This document shows, piece by piece, positions 10,535 to 21,047 of a stretch of DNA of 64,000 bases. Where the stretch lies: NCBI GenBank assembly GCA_010015805.1, contig ML978141.1, positions 124,001 through 188,000 of the forward strand, given 5' to 3'. The notes under the pieces were generated by a model that was not told the origin of the DNA, did no database searches, and saw only the letters and a program-made list of their open reading frames with translations. The translations under genes were made by a program, and so were the position numbers. Origin of the DNA: Rhizodiscina lignyota (taxonomy: Eukaryota; Ascomycota; Dothideomycetes; Aulographales; Rhizodiscinaceae). The stretch's first letter is position 1; every line of letters starts with the position of its first letter.

Positions 10535-11727
10535 CTTTATCAGCGTTCAAAGATGGTGGTGAGGTGAGTAGATACTCTTGTATCGGATTGTGAAATACCG
10601 ATGATCAGCGACCAACTGGGATTGGAATCGGGTGCTAGCCTACCGCTACCTACCGCTACCTAAGCGTAGGTACTCCAGCCAGCGAAATCTTTTCAGCTCA
10701 AAAGACATAGGTCACGTGATAAACCGTCGAAGTCACGTGCGAATTTTAAAACTGCCTCATCTGAAATTTTGGGCAGAGAAACTTCCTCAAGGAATCATCG
10801 ACTTTTGCGTCAGAACTGTACTCTTTTATGTCAAATCACTGAAAGAATGAAATGTCTCTAGGATGAGTCGAGAAAGAACCTACTTTGTCTGGAGGATCCA
10901 CTCTGCATATCCACGCCGCGTAGGTACCGTCCGAGCAATTAAAGGGAATTCCCTAGAACAGACGTGAGCACTTACGATTTTGCCAGCTTATTACATGCAC
11001 GAACAGCGCGATCACTTGAGCGGATCAAGGGGGAACGCAGCAGGGGATGATAAGTCAAAGTTCAACTGGATGCACTTGAAATTCAAGTCTCTAAGATGCA
11101 TATATGGAGATATCCATTTGGATACCCGATATCCAGTGTGTTATAAGAATGTAGGCTGGCAAACGACCGTAGAATGTTGTGTCAGCGCTGACTATTGTAC
11201 TTAGAATCCCTCGTGTATTTCCCTAAGCGCACTATCTTACCACGTTCGACCTCCGGCGATCTAGCTTCATCGGTGAACGGCCACGAAATCTTACTTCAGC
11301 CTTTACTGCAACAGAAACGCGACTAATTCAGTGTTTTACCTATTTGGCCTGGCATTACCCTTGCGCCGTCGGATGGAATGCCTTCAATTTTGATATTGGC
11401 GCCTCTTGTCGATCGCCATGCTACAGTGCGATCAAATCATCAAATCACATCCTAGTACAGCTGGTACAGTGTGATCAAATCATCAACGCATCTTAGTGCA
11501 GCAGGCAATGTCTACGCGTTCTCCAAATAGATGCGCAATTCCTAATAATAAAGAGGCTCTGGACTTATATCACACTCTGGGAACTTGTTTGAGCTTTGTA
11601 TTTGCGCAATTCATATCACCGACTGGCTCGTGTTTAGTCATTAATGTTATGTCTCTGATATCACAACCACCTGAAATTGCCTGACTAATAATCTAACAGT
11701 TTCAAATTGCTACGACGTTGTAAAAGC
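10535..11727. other. Divergent spacer with a short tandem duplication
   Basis: About 1.2 kb between the F-box gene (minus) and the MFS gene (plus). Open frames at 10632-10850, 10980-11204 and 11496-11684 look non-coding. A roughly 42-bp direct duplication lies at 11422-11505, about 220 bp before the MFS start. Confidence 0.45.
11422..11505. repeat. Roughly 42-bp tandem duplication
   Basis: TACAGTGCGATCAAATCATC (11422) recurs as TACAGTGTGATCAAATCATC (11465), and the similarity continues through CATCYTAGTRCAGCWGG in both copies with a 3-base gap. It lies in the promoter side of the downstream MFS gene and includes duplicated GATCAAATCATC cores. Confidence 0.6.
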
Positions 11728-13517
11728 ATGGCAAGCACCGACTCCGCCGAACAGAGTCTTTCTTCGGACTACAAATCCGCGGATGCGGACAAGAAAGCAA
11801 CAATTTCACCTACCACTTATATATCTACGAATGATCTCTCTCATGTTGACGCTGAAAAGCACCTCTCACCAACGGCCAATGATGACGACCCACTCTCACC
11901 TGAAGAGGAAAGAGTCATTAATGGATGGAGATGGGCTCTGGCCTGTATTGCTCTTTATATATCGGTGTTCCTCTTTGCGCTCGACAATACCATCGTTGCC
12001 GATGTGCAAGCTCCTGTCGTAGAGCGATTTGGCCAAGTGGAGAAAGTCGGTTGGCTTGGTATCGGGTTTCCGCTCGGCGGATGTATGGCTTGTCTTACAT
12101 TGGGGAAGCTCTTCGGCCTGTTCGAAAATAAGTGGCTGTATATTGCTAGCATTATCATGTTTGAGGCTGCTAGCGCTCTATGTGGTGGAGCGCCTACTAT
12201 GGACGCTCTTGTAGTCGGAAGAGTCTGGGCTGGCCTTGGCGGTGTGGGCATGTATTTGGGGTGAGTCTCGCGCGAGTCGCCATCATATCGGCTGAGAAGC
12301 ACCTGACATGATACAGCACGCTAAATCTTATATCATCCTATACTCGAACAGCGGAGCGACCACTATATATTGCGGGTACTGCTCCGGCATGGGGACTGGG
12401 CTGCATTCTCGGTCCTGTTTTCGGTGGCGCCTTTGCCGACTCAAGCGCGACATGGAGGTGGTCGTTCTATTTGAACCTTGTCCTCTTTGGCGCCACTGCT
12501 CCCGTGCTACTTTTCATCCTCAAGCCGGTTCGCCCCCAACCAAATACACCATTGCTGGAGAAACTCAAGAGCGTTGATTGGACAGGAGGGGCGCTTACTC
12601 TTGCTGCATACGCATTATTCGTTGTCCCTGTTACTTTCGGCGGCGCACAATGGTCATGGGGCTCTGGCGGTTCAATTATCCTGTTCGTTTTATTTGGTGT
12701 ATGTTTGATCGCGTTGGTTCTCCAGCAGGGCTTCTCCATCCTGACCACACCGGAGCGGCGCGTTTTCCCAGTCGACCTGCTCAAGAGCCGTACTCAGATT
12801 CTACTATACATCAGCACAGCCTGCGGCGCTTGCGCTCTCTTCACTGGAGTCTATTACATCCCGCTATTTTTCGCCTTCGTTCACAATACCAATGGGATCC
12901 ATTCTGCAGTCCACCTCCTGCCATTCATATGCGTCGCCATCACCGTTGCGTTTTTCGGAGGAATCCTGCTTCCAACGGCAGGTAGATATATGCCTTTCTA
13001 CCTGGTCTCCGGCTCATTCCAGTTGATTGCTGCATGTCTCTTCTTCACACAGATCAACACCGACACATCCAGTGCAAAGATCTACGGCTTCAGTGCACTG
13101 ATGGGGGTTGGCGCCGGTCTCACTCAGCAAGCCGCGTTCAGCATCTCACCAATGCTGGTACCGGCTGATCGCGCCTCTGATGCCCTTAACTTCATATCCC
13201 TCGCTCAAACCAGCGGAATTCTCCTTTCGTTGACGATCTCAAGTGCTGTGTTTCAGAACGTTGGGTTCAGAAACTTGCAGAATGCGCTGCGAGGGCTCGA
13301 TCTGCCGGCTGCGGATATACACGCCGCACTCGCGGGAGCTAAGAGTGACCTACTTACAACTCTGCCTCCGGCATTTAGAGAGAAGGCGATTGTGGCTATC
13401 GTAAATGCTCTCAGGGATGGTTATTTGCTCGTCGTCGCGGGCGGCAGTATAGCAATCGTATGCGCGTTGTTGATGAAGAGAGGGAGGATGACTTTTGCTC
13501 CCCCTACTGCTGGATAA
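11728..13517 (+). CDS. MFS multidrug transporter, DHA2-like
   Basis: Exons 11728-12260 and 12317-13517; 577 aa (an in-frame ATG at 11707 would add 7). A hydrophilic Ser/Asp-rich N-terminus of about 70 residues precedes the first helix (LACIALYISVFLFALDNTIV), which carries the LDNTIV element of 14-helix drug:H+ antiporters. The intron interrupts a Gly-rich helix; after splicing comes GCILGPVFGGAFADSSATWRWSFYLNL, containing the antiporter motif C. Helices continue to a short basic tail. Probably a plasma-membrane exporter. It is followed by a Zn2Cys6 regulator on the other strand, but no shared promoter links them. Confidence 0.88.
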
Positions 13518-14694
13518 TGTTCCTGCGTGTTATGAATAGCTCAGTTCTCCATGTCTTCTTGCGGATACTGCAACGCCTCCACCATCTCAGTTGGATTGGT
13601 ATATAGACAGAAACTGAGGGCTATCTTCACGCGGAACCTAGAAATCCCTTTCTTAATATCATGTTTGTGATGATGTCGTATTGAAATTGTACTGTAATTC
13701 GGAAATATAATCCCTTTGCATCCAGAGAGCGACCCAATCAAGTTAAGCCCAAAATCGTGTCCGGCTCATCCTCGGTTCAGCCACTGGACAAGCCAGGAAA
13801 GCCTCCGCTGCGGCTGAGATTCGACTTCCTCTTCTCCATTTCCATCTCACTCGCCCTCAGTGTCCGTTTCTCGGCCACGGCGTTGCTTACCACCTATTAA
13901 TTCACAATTACCTTTGTACCTCCGCATATCGTCGCTTCCAGCAGCTCGTATGAGCTGGCTCTAGGATCCCAGAAATGACTAAAGCTACCCCTAGATCCTT
14001 CATATTTCAGAGTATCATACACCGTATACAGTTCTCATACGGCGTTTGATTTAGAGCATAGCGCTTCAAGATGTTCATTTTATAGTCACTCTTCTTTTCC
14101 AGCCCTCGCCTTTCACCCATCAGAAGGTCGACTCCCTTTAATTCGTCTGAGTCCATTTTACTGAACTTCCTTCTTAATTTTTCCTTCATATGTTTTCTAT
14201 TAACTACCGCATTTGGTTGATTTCGACCGAGCCAGCTCTCGCCGTGATACCGTATTATAATCCCGAACCGATCTTTTAACTCTCTAGCCGCAGCCGAGAA
14301 CTAATACGCATATAGTGGATACATATATGGTACCGGTACGTTGTATCATATTCACGAAAAAGAATATCTCTGATGCAGCTCAGGAAACGGTTGAGGGAAG
14401 GAAACCTAGGATACTACAGGGCCATATTCGATCGAATCCGGTTCATGACACTCGACAGGGATCCACTCGCCTCCATCCTTTTCAGCATCGGTATGCTGCG
14501 GAGCCTGTGGAGCTCGATAATAAGATGGCGTTGTATCAAAACAATTCGACGTGGAGTTTCAGCCTTTCCAGGAAGCAAACAAATGTCGTTGTCCGCAGGA
14601 CTTTCAGGAGTCGGATCCAGGAAAGGAACACGCTTGCAACGGATGTTGACATACTGATATCTGCTACAAGAAGTCTCACAATGTGTGCAGGCCT
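13518..14694. other. Convergent spacer, AT-richer, no gene recognised
   Basis: This lies between the 3' ends of the MFS gene and a Zn2Cys6 regulator. It is AT-richer than its flanks from about 13870 to 14340. Small frames (13541-13741, 14007-14189, both minus) have no recognisable content. A decayed repeat copy is possible but not demonstrable from the window. Confidence 0.4.
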
Positions 14695-17084
14695 TCATCT
14701 CTGCCACGTAGTCCACGCTGCATCATTCTCTCCTTCATTCCCGGTGGTTCTCATCAGGCTCTCGAAGAAAGCCATATCGACGCCTTGGAACGCCCAGTCC
14801 TCCCCTCCAGCGATCAATCCAGGATACTCTCCAGGTTGTGAAAAAGGATCCGATAAACTGTTCTGGAGTTGTGGCGGGCAGTGCGTAGCGATATCTTTCG
14901 GGCCAGCGGCCGGGATTGAAGATTCTCCGGATTGTACCTGAGTTCCTGCATAAATATCTGGGCCCTCTTGGGACATCCTCGAGGGTGCCTCGAATTGGCA
15001 GTGACTAGTCGTGACCGGTGTCATCATCCTAACATCTGGAATTCCACCAGACTCCCCAAGCCCTGAGGGATGCTTCGGAGGATCTGTACTGGTTGTGCTG
15101 GATTTGTCCACCACCTGCAACTGAAGTGAGCGATTAGCTGTCGCAGTAGCTCGTGGTTTGGGGACCTCCTTGCTCATTCTATCACGGGCAATCTTGATTA
15201 TGCCAAAATAAGGAATATGTACGGTCACGACAGCATCACCATCCTGATTTTGTATCTCCGTCTCGGTCCCTGCTTCTTGCACGCTCACTCTTGCAGTACC
15301 AGATGAACAGCCATCCGCCGTCTCAACCTCGACAGTCAACAGTCGGCGTAGCAATTCGGCGCTCTGGGCACTGAGTGCATCTGAATTGAGACGATTAATC
15401 TCTTTCATATTCTCCTGCGTCTGCTCAATCATTGCGCGATCACTGAGATACTGGTGAGCGAGGATATTCTCCGTCTCTGAGTGATGACTATCAAGGTGGG
15501 CCAAGAGCAAGGTCATGGCGGCCATGAGGGCGAGGAAGTCAATGGTGCGACAACTAAAGGCGATCCGATTGAAGCTGCGTAGTGCGATGAAGCGGGAGAG
15601 CACCTCCCGCGAGGCGTTCACACAGGTGATTCGGGAATACTCGTATTGACGCTCGGCCGACGAAGAGCGAAGCATGTAAGGCAGATGGAGCTGGTTGAGG
15701 AGATTGTAATGGAGCACCTGCGCGAACAGCCGCCGAATTTCCCAGAACACGGCCTGCGAATCAGTTGAGGCAATACCCAGATTCAGTGCCAACCACCACT
15801 TGCTGGGGAGGCTCCTGGCTGCTCTCTGAAGCTCCATATCGAGGGTTCGCGTCAGGGCGAGGTCATGGGAGCTGGGGTTCGATTCGTTACGCTCCAGGAT
15901 CCGAGAGGCGAGAACGCAATGCATTCGCTCGAGGCATCCCATAGGAGTATCGTTTGCAAGCATTGCATCGGAGGCCATGCTGCGATCGAGACAGCCCTGT
16001 GGAAGGCCCAACATGAGACACAGATGGCGATCTAGAAAGACGATTCGAAACCACATGAGCTCCGGATCATATTTCGTCTTGGGGTCAAGTACCTGATGTC
16101 GTGTTTGACTATCTAATCGGTTGAGTCCCATCAGCTGTGCAATACCCATGGCTTTCCGGCACGCTACCCAGCTTCGTCGAAGATTCCCGACATTCATCTG
16201 ATACATGCTCTCAAGCATGACGCACTCCAGGCCTTCGATGCTGCCAAGAAGCTCGTCATTTGTCGTGATGAGACTATGAGCAAGACCTGCTAACCGTTCC
16301 TTCATGGCTCGTGGCGATTCCGACAGGCCTTTTATCTCCTTGTGAATATCAGGATGAAGATGCTGCAGGAAGCCGGCAAGCTGGAGCATATGCCTCGATA
16401 TCAGAACAGGATGCTGATTTGGTTTAGGAATCTCCAGCAAGGTTTCGGGCGTTTTCAGACCATTCTGGCCGAGGCTGGCATATGACATTGTCAATATTTC
16501 ATGGGCGAGGACAGAGGTGTGACGGCTGGCTTTGCATATCCTCTCCGTATCCTCTCGCGATGGCAGTGATTCATGCAAGAACCAAGACAGCCTCTGGTAC
16601 CCAGGAAGAGCATCATTGCTGGTTATATGATACTGGTGGAAGTGGTCAGAAGTCGTTACACGCTATCGGAAAGTCGGATACGAACATCGGAAGATTTGTA
16701 CAACGCCAGATATCGAGCAGGCTCTGAGCTCCTTGAGAGGGGAGTGAGAATGTCAAAGTCCGCCCTTCTACCTCCCTCACTGGGCGTCGTGGGTGTTCTT
16801 TCATCATGCGCAACCAGAGTTTCAAGTCTCACAACGTCGGCACCCATCCTATCGGTCTTGTCCTTGGAAAGGGAGATCTCCTCAGGGAACTCCTGGCTGA
16901 CACATTTGGAGCCCCGTCGCCGACAGCCGTTGCAGGTCGTACTAACGAGCGGGTTGAATATACACTTCATCTTCCGTCGCTTGCATTCCCAGCAGCTGTG
17001 GGTCCCCTTCCGGACCTTTCTACGCTTCGCGTCCGATTGGGCTTGATCTGAAGCCGCAGAACGTGGTGTAGATATTGTGTTCAT
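14695..17084 (-). CDS. Zn2Cys6 transcription factor with Fungal_trans-like region
   Basis: Exons 17084-16702 and 16618-14695, 768 aa. The zinc cluster is canonical, C31-x2-C34-x6-C41-x9-C51-x2-C54-x6-C61, preceded by a basic KRRKVRKGTH stretch. After an 83-nt intron (branch-like CTGAC) the frame continues with YQRLSWFLHESLPSREDTERICKAS and the long helical middle-homology region with MLQLAGFLQHL and GLPQGCLDRSM. The C-terminal 170 residues are polar and disordered. It is a nuclear regulator and starts about 600 bp from a divergently transcribed DHA2 transporter. The shared promoter contains two CGG/CCG palindromes (17109-17124 and 17248-17264), so direct control of the transporter and of itself is plausible. 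The intron borders are inferred from frame and motif continuity. Confidence 0.85.
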
Positions 17085-17108
17085 GCTTTCAACGGAGTTG
17101 GTCTACCG

Positions 17109-17124
17109 GCGGAAACGATTCCGC
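17109..17124. promoter_or_regulatory. CGG-N8-CCG palindrome, candidate Zn2Cys6 site
   Basis: GCGGAAACGATTCCGC has perfect 6-bp arms (GCGGAA/TTCCGC) around ACGA. It lies 25 bp upstream of the regulator's start codon. Zn2Cys6 dimers typically bind inverted CGG triplets, so this could be an autoregulatory site. Symmetry seen; binding inferred. Confidence 0.45.
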
Positions 17125-17247
17125 TTGCTGGTAGATCACGTACTCGACTCGCGAGTGCTGAAGACGAAAAGTCAAATGTCAGGAGGAGGCCGGCGGAGGA
17201 AGGAGTCCTGCCCTTTTTAACGACGATCTCCGGATGACTAAGCACGG

Positions 17248-17264
17248 CGGTCGAAATTCAACCG
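17248..17264. promoter_or_regulatory. CGG-N11-CCG palindrome, Gal4-like spacing
   Basis: CGGTCGAAATTCAACCG carries inverted CGG triplets 11 bases apart with partly symmetric TCGAA/TTCAA inner arms. It is in the divergent promoter between the Zn2Cys6 regulator and the second MFS gene. Candidate regulator site only. Confidence 0.4.
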
Positions 17265-17687
17265 GGAGCACGGCGGACGAATATGCCCATCAGCCAATAG
17301 CAACTCGCCATCATCGAGACGGCCAGGAGGTCGCGGCGGCCGAATCATGGAAAAGTCCAAGATTCTCACATGTGGATAACATGATACAGTGTTTATTCAT
17401 GTCGGCCGTGTCGTCAATATCTCTACGCGGCTGACAGAGAAAGGTGACAAATGTGCCCCCGACGCTTCCTGCGTTTCTCTGTTCTGTGAGCTGCTCATCT
17501 GCATAAATATCGACATTGTGTTATTTGTGCTTTTCCCAAGTGCCTACTCGTATGTACAGCCAGCTTGAATGCGCTGATTTGTACGCTCATACTTCGTAAT
17601 TTACTCGAGAATTGTCCTCCTGAGTCAATAGATCCTCATCCACTCAACAGCCCGACAAGGCATAGCGACGAGGATCAGCTAAGAAAC

Positions 17688-19530
17688 ATGTCTTCCCAGA
17701 GTTCAGACTTGGAGAGCAACAAGAAAGCCGAGATGGAAACAAGCAACCCGACAGTCTCGGTTCTCTCGACCAGCAACGGCGAGCACTCCATGGCCGACAA
17801 CACCCAAGAGAAGCAAGATAGCGCTGTCCCCTTGCCTGCTGGTGACGAAGAGCCCGAGTACGCGACAGGCTTGCGGCTTTTTCTCACCATGTTCACCATT
17901 CTCATGAGCTCTCTGCTCGCTGCCCTCGAGATTGGAATCATCGCCACCGCAATTCCCGGCATCACCGACGAGTTCCACCGACTTGAAGACGTCGGATGGT
18001 ATGGTAGCGCCACTTTCCTCGTCGCCGGTCCCTCTTCGCCAATGTGGGGCAAGCTGTACAAGTACTTCAATGTCAAGTACGCTTATCTTTCCTCTGTTGC
18101 ATTATATTTGCTTGGGAGCATTGTGGCTGCAGCGGCTCCAAATAGTGCTGCCGTCATAGTTGGCCGGGCCATTCAAGGTTTGGGAGGCTCAGGTACTCTC
18201 AGCGGCTCCCTCTCATCATCAATTACGTGGCCGAGCCCAAGAGACGTCCTATGCTGATCGGCATCTGGATGGGCGTCTTTATGATATCGACTATTCTCGG
18301 ACCTATCATTGGCGGCGCCTTCACAAGCGAAGTTTCTTGGCGATGGTGTTTCTGGATCAGCCTGCCGCTCGGAGCTCCCATCGTTGTCCTTAGTTTACTC
18401 TTCTTGCGGATGCCGAAACATATAAAACCAGTCCCGGCCACGTGGAAAGAGATCTTCGGACACCTTGATCTTCCGGGTTTCAGCTTGTTACTCGCCTCGC
18501 TTGTATGCTTCACCTTGGCACTGCAATGGGGTGGTCAGATCAAAGCATGGAATGACGGCTCTGTTATCACCACATTGGTCCTCTGGGTATCCTTTACCAT
18601 TATTTTCTTCATCGTCGAGGGGCTCCAGGGTGCCCGCGCCATGGTTCCGTTGAAGCTACTTAGACCACGAATAGTATGGACTAATGCATTGTACTGCTTC
18701 ACGTGAGTATCTAGTCCCCTATTATTCATGTTATTCCCAGTATCTGCAACAGAGATTGACCAGTCCAGCTCCAATTCGGCTTTATTCCAGGTTATATTCT
18801 ATCTCCCCATCTACTTCCAGTCCATCCACGGCAAGTCAGCAATCATGAGCGGCGTCGACAGCCTTCCTTTCTTGGCCTTCTTTGCTTTGGGAGCCGTGGT
18901 TAGTGGGGCGGCCATTGGGAAGACACTTCTCCTGCAGCCATACCAACTGACCAGCGCACTCTTGATGACTGCTGGCATGGCCTTGTTTTACACCATGGAT
19001 GTCGACTCATCTCAAGCTCGGTACATTGGCCCTGAGATCCTCTTTGGATTTGGTCTTGGCCTCAGTAATCAAATCCCAATGACCGCCGTGCAGGGTTTCT
19101 CTAAGCCTGCAGACGTGACAAGCTCTACTGGTATCATTTTCAGTGGGTGTCCAACAAGAATATGCATTCTGCTACATATTTACTATTTCCACTAATACCC
19201 TTACCAGTGTGCCAACCCCTCAGTGGCGCTTACTTCCTCGGGATAGCGCAGTCGATCTTCGCCAATCGAATGCTGCAGACACTTGAGACCACTCCATCCA
19301 ACGTCGACGCTGTCAAGGTCTTAAACACGGGCGCTTCCGAAATCCAGCACGTCTTCAGTGGTGGAGATCTGGCCGCTGTGGTCGGTGCTTATATGGTTGG
19401 GATCAAGGACGTATTTGCCTTTGCTCTGGCTGCCTCGGCATTCGCTGTCCTCCTTGCTTTTATGATTCCTTTCAAGAAGCTTCCTGATTATGACAGCAAG
19501 AAGACGGAGGAAAAAGTGGCGACTGTCTAG
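17688..19530 (+). CDS. MFS transporter, DHA2/AflT-like, apparently frameshifted
   Basis: Exons 17688-18702, 18769-19142, 19208-19530 (ATG chosen before MSSQSSDLESNKK; an open frame extends to 17565). The protein is a 14-helix drug:H+ antiporter-like protein: MSSLLAALEIGIIATAIPGI in helix 1, GRAIQGLGGSGTLSGS, then INYVAEPKRRPMLIGIWMGV, ILGPIIGGAFTSEVSWRWCF (motif C) and, across the last two introns, NALYCFT/SNSALFQVIFYLPIY and GIIF/MCQPLSGAYF. Within exon 1 the frame changes at about 18207-18216 (the run CTCCCTCTCATCATC): upstream and downstream halves both match the family but lie two bases apart, with no room for an intron. It is therefore either a recently disabled gene or an assembly/sequencing slip. 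Relatives export secondary metabolites or drugs. Divergent from a Zn2Cys6 gene. Confidence 0.75.
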
Positions 19531-20017
19531 GCCTAGCGAGGAACAACTTGATTATCGCGGCAGAAGCCTGATTTCCTTCGAAGTTACCATCATAAAAAGG
19601 ACTTTCCAGATATGTTGTTCACCCAGGCGCGCATTTGGATCCAAGTTGTGTGAGAGTAGCACTGTAACGGTTTAAACCACCTCGGCGGATATTCTCTCGT
19701 TACGGCGGGCACGCCCGTTTATCAACATGTTATGCAATGGTGCAGCTGCCATATTAATGTTGATACCGTTCCGGAGAACGTGTCGAAAGTTTTCTGCCAC
19801 CGATCCCATACATTTATATCAATGGAAACGATAGGATGTGTACGGACGAGGCTGAGCTTTGATCCATCAGGAATTTTTCTTGCAATAGTAAAGCTATGAA
19901 GTCTGTGGACTTCCAGTCCGGGTAATAATTTTGAACTTAGACAATTACGTGCATTGAACAGTAATGAGTAAACTCAGTGCCCTGTCGTTCTCTGCTTGAC
20001 GGCGGAGCTACTCGTAT
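19531..20017. other. Convergent spacer
   Basis: About 490 bp between the 3' ends of the second MFS gene and the NmrA-like gene. It holds a small inverted repeat CGGGC-AC-GCCCG near 19706. No coding content seen. Confidence 0.4.
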
Positions 20018-20803
20018 CTAATTGACTTTCTTCTCGCTCCCTGCTAGTCGACTCACGGCTGGCATCTTTCGTATCCACTCGTCCGCACCACCCTCGGCTG
20101 CGTCGACGAGCCATCGGGCCAGTGCTCCTCTCTTCTGTTGGATACTCCAACCAGGCGCGCCTATCCATCCCACGAACGTCTTGCCATCATTCCTGTCACT
20201 CTGCCAACTTGCCTCATCGTCACCCCCGGGGATATATGCGATGCGGTAGACGGTCCAGTCGAGACTCGCGGCTTCTCGCTCAAAAACATCGGCAATGGCT
20301 AGAACGTTGCTGTAGGCAACATTGTAGAATATTCGCACCACCAGCTTTAACACGGTTACCATAAAGGACCAGTGGTCTTCGGGCCGCGAGACCGAACCTG
20401 TACTCATGGCTAGGATACGTCGGACACCGTGCTCGTGCATCAACGGGAACACAGAGGATCGGTATATGTCCGCGTAAATGGTAGGAGGAATATTGAGATT
20501 TTGAATGGTGGGACCAAGAAGCGAGATTATGGCGCAGCTCTGGCTAATGGCAGTGGAAAGCAAGGTAAGGTTGTCCATCTCGCCCTTGATGACCTTAATG
20601 ATAAACGTTAGAACATTACACGTGGTCAAGATTTATGTTGAAATGATCACCTCGATGAACGGGCTTAACTTCAAGTCCTCAGGAATTTTAGAAGGGTTCC
20701 GGACATAGACGATGGTCGCACGCTTGCGGTAATTGAGCTCGCGCAGGACATTGATGCCAGTGGGTCCAGTGGCACCAAGAACAAGAATTTTGGAGCCCGC
20801 CAT
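20018..20803 (-). CDS. NmrA-like/atypical SDR NAD(P)-binding protein
   Basis: Exons 20803-20651 and 20593-20018, 242 aa. The N-terminus ILVLGATGPTGINVLREL is a Rossmann beta-alpha-beta with a GATGxxG dinucleotide motif; next comes a basic switch segment (VYVRNPSKIPE), then GEMDNLTLLSTAISQSCAII and RRILAMSTGSVSRPEDHWSF. This is the layout of NAD(P)H-binding atypical short-chain dehydrogenase/NmrA-like proteins, which act as oxidoreductases or redox sensors. The 57-nt intron joins SPFIE to VIKGEMD. Head-to-head with a Zn2Cys6 gene 244 bp away, which suggests co-regulation. Substrate unknown. Confidence 0.82.
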
Positions 20804-21047
20804 TGTGACTCGAGATATTTCAGAAAGAACATTATGGGCAAATGGAGTTGCAGTCAGTATATATGTACTGCGAGATGGGAAGAGTAAAGGAGTCGCAGGG
20901 ACTATTTCTAGCCAATCAAGACGCTCCATGGTGCCAAGGCTGGCCGCGCGCGAGAGACACCGCGCGGTCCTCCCAGCGCGCGCTGCCTGACTCCGGCAGA
21001 CACCACGATATCCAGCGAGCACAACAAGTCTAACTCTCCGATGCTCC
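20804..21047. promoter_or_regulatory. Compact bidirectional promoter
   Basis: Only 244 bp separate the start codons of the NmrA-like gene (minus) and the Zn2Cys6 gene (plus), so both must be driven from here. It contains a GC-rich block around 20941-20990 with repeated CGCGCG runs on both sides. Confidence 0.5.

Noticed and set aside
14007-14189. Possible transposon fragment (Lys/Arg-rich minus frame)
   Set aside because: No reverse transcriptase, transposase or terminal repeats could be identified; composition alone is not evidence.
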